Assembly (NCBI GenBank): GCA_022615525.1
Contig: JAKEGN010000050.1
Coordinates: 1-8,968, forward strand
Direction: 5' to 3'
DNA: 8,968 nucleotides
Source of the DNA: Woeseiaceae bacterium
GTDB lineage: Bacteria > Pseudomonadota > Gammaproteobacteria > Steroidobacterales > Woeseiaceae
Every line of letters begins with the position of its first letter. Within the stretch, counting starts at the first letter, position 1. The notes beneath the pieces are model-generated. The model was not told where the DNA came from and made no database searches. It saw only the letters and a list, made by a program, of their open reading frames with translations. Positions 1-5,646 of the stretch are shown here, one piece after another. Both the position numbers and the translations under genes were made by a program.

Positions 1-74
1 CAAGCGGACCGCAGGGAGCCATCCCGTCACAGGCCTCCCCCCGGCTGCCGTGCCCTGCTTACTCGTTAAATAAA

Positions 75-102
75 TCCGGCACCATTTTTCCGGCACCTTT
101 TC
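75..102. repeat. Tandem 14-bp repeat, TCCGGCACC plus T-run, two copies
   Basis: Two adjacent 14-mers, TCCGGCACCATTTT (75-88) and TCCGGCACCTTTTC (89-102), match at 12 of 14 positions. They follow an A/T-rich stretch (TTAAATAAA, 66-74). On the minus strand the element reads as GGTGCCGGA boxes separated by A-runs, directly downstream of the phosphatase stop. Similar short GC-core/AT-flank repeats are scattered between genes in many gammaproteobacteria; that likeness is from memory. The function is unknown. It lacks the dyad symmetry of an intrinsic terminator. The rest of 1-113 shows no convincing gene: the plus-strand frames that are open here are short and have no recognisable product. Confidence 0.5.
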
Positions 103-113
103 CTACGTCTGCC

Positions 114-860
114 TTACTCGCTGATCCAGAGTAACGCGGTACCGGTGGTGTTGTCGCTGTGCGGCGAATTGTTGGTCAGCGCCTTCAGGCTCAAAGCCTT
201 GAGATTCTCGGTCAGGCTGCTCGCCGGTCTGGTCGCCATTTCCGCCATCTCGTCATCGCTGATTCCGGACCACAGGCCGTCAGTGCATGCCAGCAGCACA
301 TCGCCGGGAATCAGCGGCTTTTTTCGTGTAATGCTCATGTCCGGCACCGGTGCGTCTCCGCCGATGCAACACTCGACGAAATTCCGCATCGGGTGCCCCA
401 GGGCCTCTTCCTCGGAGATCGCGCCTTCCTGAATCAGCACCTCCACGTGACTGTGGTCACGGGAGCGGGATACGAGCTTGCCTGCACGCATATGATAAAT
501 GCGGCTGTCGCCTATATGCGCCCAGAACGAACCGCCTTCCTGCACCAGGCACACGGCGCAGGTTGCGCGCGGGCGAAAATCGACCGCGAGTTCCGCGCCG
601 ATTTTCACCACTTCATCGTGCGCGCGTGCCAGCGCCATATACAGGAATCCTAGCGGATCGAATACGGGCAACGGCGTAGCCATGAACATGTCCTGCACGA
701 TTTTCAGACCCGTCTCCGCCGCCCTGGCGCCATCGGAATGACCGCCCATGCCATCGAACACCAGCATGAGTGCCGCATCTTCAGCAACGATTACCGCGGC
801 ACGATCCTGATTGTCCTGGCGGTCACCAAGAGCTGATACTTTTGCGTATTCGATTTGCAT
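114..860 (-). CDS. Stand-alone PP2C-family Ser/Thr protein phosphatase
   Basis: This is a 248-aa soluble, single-domain PPM/PP2C phosphatase, which removes phosphate from Ser/Thr residues using two metal ions. The metal-binding motifs are present in order: N-Q-D-R (17-20), D-G-M-G-G (36-40), G-D-S-R (117-120), T-D-G-L-W (193-197) and D-N (236-237). D-H at 135-136 also fits the family. There is no signal peptide, membrane segment or extra domain, so it resembles PrpC/Stp1/PppA-type bacterial enzymes. The start is ATG at 860-858; only a weak purine-rich stretch precedes it and no strong Shine-Dalgarno is visible. The gene diverges from yicC. In related proteobacteria a PP2C gene near yicC is often accompanied by a Ser/Thr kinase and by rph (established from memory), but neither lies in this window. 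A kinase partner beyond the left edge is inference. The substrate is unknown. Confidence 0.93.
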   Translation of the reverse strand: MQIEYAKVSALGDRQDNQDRAAVIVAEDAALMLVFDGMGGHSDGARAAETGLKIVQDMFMATPLPVFDPLGFLYMALARAHDEVVKIGAELAVDFRPRATCAVCLVQEGGSFWAHIGDSRIYHMRAGKLVSRSRDHSHVEVLIQEGAISEEEALGHPMRNFVECCIGGDAPVPDMSITRKKPLIPGDVLLACTDGLWSGISDDEMAEMATRPASSLTENLKALSLKALTNNSPHSDNTTGTALLWISE

Positions 861-924
861 CTGCTGTTTCTGTTTGTTTTCGCCAGGTGCCCGATGATGT
901 CTGCGCGGTCGATCCCTGCCGCCT

Positions 925-954
925 CGTATACATTGTTAGCAAAATTGCTCAGAA
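925..954 (-). promoter_or_regulatory. Possible sigma70-like promoter for the PP2C gene
   Basis: On the minus strand TTCTGA (954-949) and TATACG (930-925) are separated by 18 bp. The -10 matches TATAAT at 4 of 6 positions; the -35 is poor. The TG just before the -10 could act as a partial extended -10. The element lies about 65 bp upstream of the phosphatase start, in the only AT-richer part of the divergent spacer. This is a weak motif match and nothing else supports it. Confidence 0.22.
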
Positions 955-983
955 TTGCCGGGGCCGCAAAGCCGTCGAATTAT
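955..983 (+). promoter_or_regulatory. Possible sigma70-like promoter for the yicC-ubiA operon
   Basis: TTGCCG (955-960) and AATTAT (978-983) are separated by 17 bp. Each matches its consensus at 4 of 6 positions. The start site would fall near 990, leaving a leader of about 110 nt before yicC. The leader contains the tandem CAACCGG copies at 1022-1035. This is the best plus-strand candidate I could find in the divergent spacer, but matches this poor also occur by chance. Confidence 0.22.
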
Positions 984-990
984 GCCGCCG

Positions 991-1035
991 GGTTGCCCCG
1001 GAATCTGTGATTTGATCTGCGCAACCGGCAACCGG
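991..1035 (+). repeat. Tandem CAACCGG pair and facing GGTTGCC in the yicC leader
   Basis: CAACCGG occurs twice in tandem (1022-1028 and 1029-1035). GGTTGCC at 991-997 is the exact reverse complement of GGCAACC at 1027-1033, and can also pair partly with the first copy. In RNA this allows two alternative hairpins with loops of roughly 23-29 nt. Their role is unknown. A binding site, a leader structure and chance all remain possible. Confidence 0.35.
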
Positions 1036-1091
1036 ATGAATCGCGGCGGCTCGGAGCGGCATTCCGGGCAACTTTCGACCGCCGGCAAATC

Positions 1092-1101
1092 AGGGGACCT
1101 C
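1092..1101 (+). promoter_or_regulatory. Ribosome binding site deciding the yicC start
   Basis: AGGGGA at 1092-1097 lies about 5 nt before ATG 1102, a normal Shine-Dalgarno spacing. The frame stays open upstream to a TTG at 955, which would add 49 residues. The conserved YicC N-terminus (M-x-H-S-M-T-G-F-A-R) begins exactly at 1102, so this site and the family alignment together fix the start. Confidence 0.75.
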
Positions 1102-1971
1102 ATGTTACACAGTATGACAGGCTTTGCGAGACAGGCAGCGGAGTCCGGAATCGGCACGCTCACCTGCGAGATTCGCTCTGTCAACCACAGATACCTCGAC
1201 CTGCAATTCCGCCTGCCGGATGAACTCCGCAGCAAGGAGTCCGAACTTCGCCAGCAACTCTCCGCGAGCCTTGCCCGTGGCAAGGTCGATTGCAGCCTGC
1301 ACCTGAAGCGCCGGGCCGGTGCCGGCGGCGAAGTTCGTATCAACGCCGAACTTGTGCAACAGCTGTGCCGGCGTGCCGTGGAGATCGGCGTCAGGCTGGG
1401 ACACGATGCGGCGCCGATCAACCCTTTCGACGTATTGCGCTGGCCTGGTGTCATCGAGGATCAGGAGATCGACGCCGGCCCGCTGTTCCAATCCGCCTCC
1501 GTGCTGCTTGCTGCGACTGTCGCATCGCTGACGGAGATGCGCAGGAGCGAGGGCGCACGCATTGCCGAACTGCTGGATGCGCGATGCCGCGAGCTCCTGT
1601 CCATTGCTGCAGGTATCAAGGCACGGCTGCCCGCGGTCCTGGACGCTGCACACAGCAGGCAGAAGGAACGTATCGACAGGCTGGATGTCGTCGCCGATCC
1701 GGCGCGTCTCGAAACCGAACTGGCCCTGATTGCGCAGAAAATGGATATTGACGAGGAACTCGACCGCCTCGAAAGTCATGTGAGTGAAATCCGGCAAGCG
1801 CTGGCAAGCCAGCAACCGGTCGGCCGCCGCCTTGATTTCCTCATGCAGGAACTCAATCGTGAAGCCAACACCCTGGCATCGAAGTCGGCGGATGCGGAGA
1901 CCACCCGCGCTGCCGTTGACCTGAAAGTGCTGATCGAGCAAATGCGCGAACAGGTTCAAAACATAGAATGA
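1102..1971 (+). CDS. yicC: YicC/YloC family endoribonuclease
   Basis: The 289-aa protein is close to the E. coli YicC length of 287. The family has endoribonuclease activity and has been linked to small-RNA turnover and stationary-phase survival (established knowledge). The YicC-like N-terminal region carries S-M-T-G-F-A-R (4-10), E-I-R-S-V-N-H-R-Y-L-D (23-33) and R-G-K (59-61). The conserved C-terminal part (DUF1732) carries K-M-D-I-D-E-E-L-D-R-L-x-S-H (213-226), G-R-R-L-D-F-L-x-Q-E-L-N-R-E (241-254), and ends in the characteristic I-E-Q-M-R-E-Q-x-Q-N-I-E. No signal peptide or membrane segment is visible, so it is cytoplasmic. It is the first gene of the plus-strand run, and its TGA overlaps an ATG (ATGA, 1968-1971) just ahead of gmk, which suggests translational coupling. 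Confidence 0.96.
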   Translation: MLHSMTGFARQAAESGIGTLTCEIRSVNHRYLDLQFRLPDELRSKESELRQQLSASLARGKVDCSLHLKRRAGAGGEVRINAELVQQLCRRAVEIGVRLGHDAAPINPFDVLRWPGVIEDQEIDAGPLFQSASVLLAATVASLTEMRRSEGARIAELLDARCRELLSIAAGIKARLPAVLDAAHSRQKERIDRLDVVADPARLETELALIAQKMDIDEELDRLESHVSEIRQALASQQPVGRRLDFLMQELNREANTLASKSADAETTRAAVDLKVLIEQMREQVQNIE

Positions 1972-1978
1972 CGCCGTC

Positions 1979-2608
1979 TTGAAGTCGCAGAGCGAGAACC
2001 CGGCCCGACTTTTCGTTATTGCCGCACCATCCGGTGCCGGCAAAACCACGCTTGTCAAAGCCCTGGTCAAACGCAATCCGGAGCTGCGTTTCTCGGTTTC
2101 TTATACGACGCGCAAACCGCGCGAAACGGAAGTGCCCGGCCGCGACTACTTCTTCGTCAGCGAGCCGGAGTTTCTCAGGCTTCGTGATGCAGGCGAAATG
2201 TTGGAATCCGCCATGGTGTTCGACAACCGCTATGGCACCAGCCGCTCCCAGGTCGAGCGGCTGCTGGGCGAGGGACACCACGTCATACTCGAGATCGACT
2301 GGCAGGGCGCGCGCCAAGTCCGGGAATCGATGCCGGAATCCGCCGACATCTTCATCCTGCCGCCGTCTGCGGCTGAACTGGAGCGCAGGCTGCGGGGCCG
2401 GCGCACAGACAGCGAAGAGGTGATCAACAGGCGTCTGCGGGACGCTTTGAGCGACATGTCCCACTGGAGCGAATTCGACTTCGTGATCATCAATGACGAC
2501 CTGGAAACGGCCATCGACGAACTGGAATCCATATTCGAGGGCGGCCGGGACACCAACAGGACCAGCAATCCGCAGCTGCGGGGCAGGGTTTCGGCCATCC
2601 TGGGCTGA
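1979..2608 (+). CDS. gmk: Guanylate kinase, TTG start
   Basis: This 209-aa enzyme converts GMP plus ATP to GDP plus ADP, an essential step toward GTP, dGTP and (p)ppGpp precursors. The P-loop is A-P-S-G-A-G-K-T-T (16-24). The GMP-binding segment is S-V-S-Y-T-T-R-x-P-R-x-x-E-x-x-G-x-D-Y-x-F (39-59), followed by Y-G-T-S (85-88). The segment I-L-E-I-D-W-Q-G-A-R-Q-V (103-114) is typical of the family. Length matches E. coli Gmk (207). The start is TTG 1979: an in-frame TAG lies at 1964 and no ATG or GTG lies between it and the P-loop. No Shine-Dalgarno is visible, so translation probably depends on ribosomes finishing yicC 7 nt upstream. A four-codon ORF starting at ATG 1968 ends at TGA 1980-1982, overlapping this TTG. 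Confidence 0.97.
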   Translation: MKSQSENPARLFVIAAPSGAGKTTLVKALVKRNPELRFSVSYTTRKPRETEVPGRDYFFVSEPEFLRLRDAGEMLESAMVFDNRYGTSRSQVERLLGEGHHVILEIDWQGARQVRESMPESADIFILPPSAAELERRLRGRRTDSEEVINRRLRDALSDMSHWSEFDFVIINDDLETAIDELESIFEGGRDTNRTSNPQLRGRVSAILG

Positions 2609-2712
2609 GCGCCCGGGTTTGAGCCCTCCCTTCCATCCACCCACCGTTCTGAATTAGACTGGTCGGCCCGTTTGCATGCCGGCCCAAGGGCCACGATTGG
2701 AGTTTCAGGTCA
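2609..2712 (+). promoter_or_regulatory. gmk-rpoZ spacer with competing GC hairpins
   Basis: This 104-bp gap is the longest inside the plus-strand run. GGCCC at 2681-2685 faces GGGCC at 2688-2692. An earlier GGCCC at 2665-2669 can pair with the same GGGCC, and CGGC 2664-2667 can pair with GCCG 2678-2681, so mutually exclusive stems are possible just before the rpoZ ribosome binding site. TAGACT (2655-2660) is a 4-of-6 match to a -10, but no acceptable -35 lies upstream. GGAG at 2699-2702 and AGG at 2707-2709 are the candidate Shine-Dalgarno sequences. Whether the region holds a promoter, an attenuator or neither cannot be settled by eye. Confidence 0.3.
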
Positions 2713-2994
2713 ATGGCAAGAATTACCGTCGAGGACTGTCTCGACAATATCGACAATATTTTTGAAATGGTGCTGGTTGCCGCGAAACGCGCCCGCCGCA
2801 TTGCTCATGGTGCCGACGTACTGGTAGAGCGTGAGAACGACAAACCGACGGTCGTGGCATTGCGCGAGATTGCAGCCGGCCATGTAACACCCGCCATCCT
2901 GGACGAGGTCGAGCAGCCTGCTCCGGAAGAGTTCATGCAGCCGGACATCATCGACGACCTGATCCCGCTGCGAGGCATATCGATAGGCGACTAA
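2713..2994 (+). CDS. rpoZ: RNA polymerase omega subunit
   Basis: The 93-aa protein is close to E. coli omega (91). Omega helps beta-prime fold and stay in the polymerase and, with beta-prime, forms ppGpp binding site 1 in proteobacteria. The N-terminus M-A-R-I-T (1-5) keeps the Ala-Arg that takes part in that site. Conserved features are V-L-V-A-A-K-R-A-R (20-28), N-D-K-P-T-V-V-A-L-R-E-I (42-53) and I-L-D-E-V-E (62-67), followed by an acidic variable tail. One oddity: the usual N-R-F at 15-17 is N-I-F here. The codons for D-N-I-D-N-I (11-16) are an exact 9-bp tandem repeat (2742-2759). The gene sits between gmk and spoT, as in E. coli. Confidence 0.96.
   Translation: MARITVEDCLDNIDNIFEMVLVAAKRARRIAHGADVLVERENDKPTVVALREIAAGHVTPAILDEVEQPAPEEFMQPDIIDDLIPLRGISIGD
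2742..2759 (+). repeat. Tandem 9-bp repeat inside rpoZ
   Basis: CGACAATAT occurs twice back to back (2742-2750 and 2751-2759), encoding D-N-I-D-N-I. The second Ile stands where most omega proteins have Arg of N-R-F. The reading frame and the spacing to the conserved motifs on either side are unchanged. Confidence 0.85.
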
Positions 2995-3034
2995 CCGCCA
3001 CTGACAAGCGGCTTCTGGCGCCGGCAGATCGCAT

Positions 3035-3050
3035 ATGATCGAATGATCGA
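3035..3050 (+). repeat. Tandem 8-bp duplication across the spoT start codon
   Basis: ATGATCGA is present twice without a gap (3035-3042 and 3043-3050). The second copy contains the spoT ATG. The first ATG is out of frame and gives ATG ATC GAA TGA, an M-I-E mini-ORF whose TGA (3044-3046) overlaps the spoT ATG. A further in-frame ATG follows at 3052. No strong Shine-Dalgarno precedes any of the three. Confidence 0.85.
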
Positions 3051-5211
3051 AATGGACTACGCCGCCACCCTGCTCTCGAAACTGCCCGGCGCGTCATCGT
3101 GGCGTGACTGGGGACTGCGGCGCCTTCTCGACACGCTCGAATCCTACCTGCCGAAGGAACAGATCGAACTCGTCGTGAAAGCGTACGAGTTCGGTGCCGC
3201 CGCCCACCAGGGCCAGACCCGCCGCACGGGTGAGCCCTACATTTCCCACCCCGTGGCCGTCGCACAGACGCTCGCCGACATGCACATGGACGCGCAGGCA
3301 ATTGCCGCCGCTGTCCTGCACGACGTCATCGAAGACACCGGCACGCCGATGGCGAAGCTGGAGGAGGAGTTCGGCAGCGAGATCGCTGCACTCGTTGACG
3401 GCGTCAGCAAGCTGGACCAGATGCAGTTTCACAGCAGGGCAGAAGCGCAGGCCGAGAGCTTTCGCAAAATGATGCTGGCGATGATCGAGGATATACGCGT
3501 CATCCTCGTTAAACTCGCGGACCGGCTGCACAACATGGAAACCCTGGGCGCCATGCCGCGCGAGAAGCGGGTGCGAATCGCCCGGGAAACACTCGAGATC
3601 TACGCGCCGATCGCCAACCGGCTCGGCATCAATCACCTCAAGGTAGGCCTCGAGGATCTCGGATTCCGCAACCTTTACCCGAATCGCTATGCCGTGCTCG
3701 AGCGGGCGCTGAAGAGGAGCAAAGGCAGCCAGCGCCAGTACATCAAGAAGATCACCGACATGATCCGCAAAGCCATGGTCGCGGAGGGCATCGAGGGCGA
3801 GGTCATCGGCAGGGAAAAGCACCTCTACAGCATTTACAAGAAGATGAACGAAAAGAAGCGGCCGCTGGCGGACATCGTCGATGTCTTCGGTTGTCGCATC
3901 ATCGTGGCCGATGTCATGACCTGCTACCGGATGCTTGGCCTGGTGCACGGCCTGTACAAGCCGATGCCCGGCCGCTTCAAGGACTACATCGCCATTCCCC
4001 GCGTCAACGGTTACCAGTCGCTGCATACGACCCTGTTCGGCCCGAACGGAATGCCGCTCGAAGTGCAGATACGCACCCGCGACATGGATCGCGTCGCCGA
4101 GTCGGGCGTGGCGGCACACTGGCAATACAAAGCCGAGGACAAGACCACCGCAACACCGCAACGCCGTGCGCGCGAATGGCTCGCGCACCTGGTCGAGATC
4201 CAGGAATCGGGCAGCTCGGAAGAATTCCTGGAGAGTGTCAAGGTGGATCTTTTCCCCGACAAGATCTACGTGTTCACGCCGAAGGGCGACATCATGCCCC
4301 TGCCGAAGGGCGCGACGACTGTGGACTTTGCCTACGCAGTGCACACCGATGTCGGCAATCGCTGCGTCGCAGCCAAGATCGACCGGCACCTCGTACCGCT
4401 GCGAACGCCATTGCAGAACAGCCAGACGGTGGAAATCATCACCGCAAGGGGCGCCAAACCGAATCCGCACTGGGTGACCTTCGTGACGACCGCGAAGGCG
4501 CGCTCGGCAATCCGGCAGTACATGAAGAACATGCGCAGCAGCGAATCCATCGATCTCGGCAAGCGCCTGCTCGATCGTTCGCTGAAGGATCTGAATTCGT
4601 CGTTGCGGAAGGTCGGCAAGGTCCGTATGAAAGTGGCGCTGAAGGAGCTGGGGATCGAGAGCGAATCGCAGCTCTTCGAGCAACTCGGGCTGGGCGAACG
4701 CCTCGCACCCCTGACCGCGCGATTCCTGCTCGGTGTCAAGGAAGACAGCGAGTCAAAAGTGTCCGCGGCCAGCCTGGTCATCGCCGGCACCGAAGGCATG
4801 GTGGTCAGCTATGCGAAGTGCTGCTACCCCATACCCGGAGACGAGATCATGGGTTACCTGAGTTCCGGCCGGGGCGTCGTCATACACAGAAATTCCTGCG
4901 GCAACCTGATCAATTTCCGCAAGCAGCCCGAAAAATGGCTGACGGTGAGCTGGGAGATGGAAATCAGTCGCGACTTCTCGAGCCAGATCCATGTCGACAC
5001 GGAGAACAAGACCGGTGTGCTTGCCGAGGTTGCGGCGACGATCGCCGACTCCGAGTCGAACATCGAGCAGGTGTCGGTGCTGGACCGCCAGGATGACTGC
5101 TCGGTGCTCAATTTTGTCTTGCAGGTAAAAGACAGGAAGCATCTTGCGGAAATACTTCGCAACATCAGAAAGATGCCAAACGTGATGCGCGTGTCCCGCG
5201 TGTGTGCATGA
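3043..5211 (+). CDS. spoT: Bifunctional (p)ppGpp hydrolase/synthetase, SpoT type
   Basis: The 722-aa cytoplasmic enzyme hydrolyses (p)ppGpp and can make it from ATP and GDP/GTP. The N-terminal HD hydrolase is intact: H69 (S-H-P), H93-D94 (H-D-V-I-E-D-T) and D160 (K-L-A-D-R-L-H-N-M). The synthetase domain keeps Y-K-K-M (265-268), D280, R-F-K-D (311-314, the RXKD form of bifunctional enzymes rather than the EXDD of RelA), N-G-Y-Q-S-L-H-T (322-329) and E-V-Q-I-R-T (340-345). A TGS domain follows (about 405-467), then a helical linker, the Cys-rich domain (C593, C594, G-R-G-V-V-I-H-R, C619) and a C-terminal ACT domain (about 648-720). The N-terminus is roughly 20 residues longer than E. coli SpoT (about 702 aa); ATG 3043 and 3052 are the only plausible starts. 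The intact HD motifs and the rpoZ-spoT context argue against RelA. Confidence 0.97.
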   Translation: MIEMDYAATLLSKLPGASSWRDWGLRRLLDTLESYLPKEQIELVVKAYEFGAAAHQGQTRRTGEPYISHPVAVAQTLADMHMDAQAIAAAVLHDVIEDTGTPMAKLEEEFGSEIAALVDGVSKLDQMQFHSRAEAQAESFRKMMLAMIEDIRVILVKLADRLHNMETLGAMPREKRVRIARETLEIYAPIANRLGINHLKVGLEDLGFRNLYPNRYAVLERALKRSKGSQRQYIKKITDMIRKAMVAEGIEGEVIGREKHLYSIYKKMNEKKRPLADIVDVFGCRIIVADVMTCYRMLGLVHGLYKPMPGRFKDYIAIPRVNGYQSLHTTLFGPNGMPLEVQIRTRDMDRVAESGVAAHWQYKAEDKTTATPQRRAREWLAHLVEIQESGSSEEFLESVKVDLFPDKIYVFTPKGDIMPLPKGATTVDFAYAVHTDVGNRCVAAKIDRHLVPLRTPLQNSQTVEIITARGAKPNPHWVTFVTTAKARSAIRQYMKNMRSSESIDLGKRLLDRSLKDLNSSLRKVGKVRMKVALKELGIESESQLFEQLGLGERLAPLTARFLLGVKEDSESKVSAASLVIAGTEGMVVSYAKCCYPIPGDEIMGYLSSGRGVVIHRNSCGNLINFRKQPEKWLTVSWEMEISRDFSSQIHVDTENKTGVLAEVAATIADSESNIEQVSVLDRQDDCSVLNFVLQVKDRKHLAEILRNIRKMPNVMRVSRVCA

Positions 5212-5240
5212 AACAGGTCGGGCAAACCCGGCAATGAATC

Positions 5241-5250
5241 GGAGAGCGAA
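5241..5250 (+). promoter_or_regulatory. Ribosome binding site deciding the TTG start of ridA
   Basis: GGAGAG at 5241-5246 is the clearest Shine-Dalgarno in the window, with GGAG six nt from TTG 5251. The nearer upstream ATG at 5234 is in another frame and ends after six codons at TGA 5252-5254. The RidA N-terminus aligns from TTG 5251. Confidence 0.7.
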
Positions 5251-5631
5251 TTGAACAAGACCCCGGTACACAGCAAGCAGGCGCCGAAAGCCATAGGCAC
5301 TTACTCGCAGGGCATACGCAGTGGAAACCTCGTGTTTCTCTCCGGACAGATTCCGCTGGACCCGGTTACCATGGAGCTCGTCAGCGGTGATTTCGAGGCG
5401 AGGGCGCGGCAGGTGTTCATGAACTTGCAGGCCGTCGCAAAAGCCGCGGGCGGCGACATCGACAACATCGTCAAGGTGACCGTATATCTCACCGATCTCG
5501 GTAATTTCGCGACAGTCAACAAAGTAATGAGCGAGTTTTTCCGCGAACCGTATCCGGCCCGCGCTGCACTCGGCGTTGCCTCGTTGCCCAAAGGCGCGGA
5601 CGTCGAAGCCGAGGCCATCCTGGTCCTCTGA
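5251..5631 (+). CDS. ridA: RidA family 2-iminobutanoate/2-iminopropanoate deaminase, TTG start
   Basis: This 126-aa YjgF/YER057c/UK114 protein (E. coli RidA 128) is expected to form a homotrimer. It hydrolyses reactive enamine/imine intermediates released by PLP enzymes such as threonine dehydratase, protecting other PLP enzymes from 2-aminoacrylate. Residues matching the E. coli active site are Y18 (in G-T-Y-S-Q-G), S31 (in L-S-G-Q-I-P), R104 (in P-A-R-A) and E119. N-F-A-T-V-N (85-90) and L-P-K-G-A (112-116) are also typical. The retained Arg supports true deaminase activity rather than a divergent paralogue. It lies 39 bp after spoT, a common gammaproteobacterial arrangement without a known mechanistic reason. 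Its stop is in frame with recG, 15 bp before that gene starts. Confidence 0.96.
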   Translation: MNKTPVHSKQAPKAIGTYSQGIRSGNLVFLSGQIPLDPVTMELVSGDFEARARQVFMNLQAVAKAAGGDIDNIVKVTVYLTDLGNFATVNKVMSEFFREPYPARAALGVASLPKGADVEAEAILVL

Positions 5632-5646
5632 CCCGGCGCGGTCGCG

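Noticed and set aside
1..69. Possible C-terminus of a gene entering from the left on the plus strand
   Set aside because: Several frames are open simply because the stretch is short and GC-rich; none gives a recognisable protein end.
955..1101. N-terminal extension of yicC from TTG 955
   Set aside because: The added 49 residues look unlike any YicC, and ATG 1102 has a good Shine-Dalgarno and starts exactly at the conserved family N-terminus.
2602..2626. Intrinsic terminator after gmk using GGGCT/AGCCC
   Set aside because: The stem is only 5 bp with a long loop and no T-run, and the operon evidently continues into rpoZ.
3094..4683. 529-codon open frame antisense to spoT
   Set aside because: It lies wholly within the strongly conserved spoT gene. 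Long antisense frames are expected in GC-rich coding DNA, and its translation shows no recognisable domain.
3891..5096. 401-codon plus-strand frame overlapping spoT
   Set aside because: It is out of frame with an unambiguous SpoT and has the Arg/Pro/Gly/Ala-rich composition of a shifted frame.
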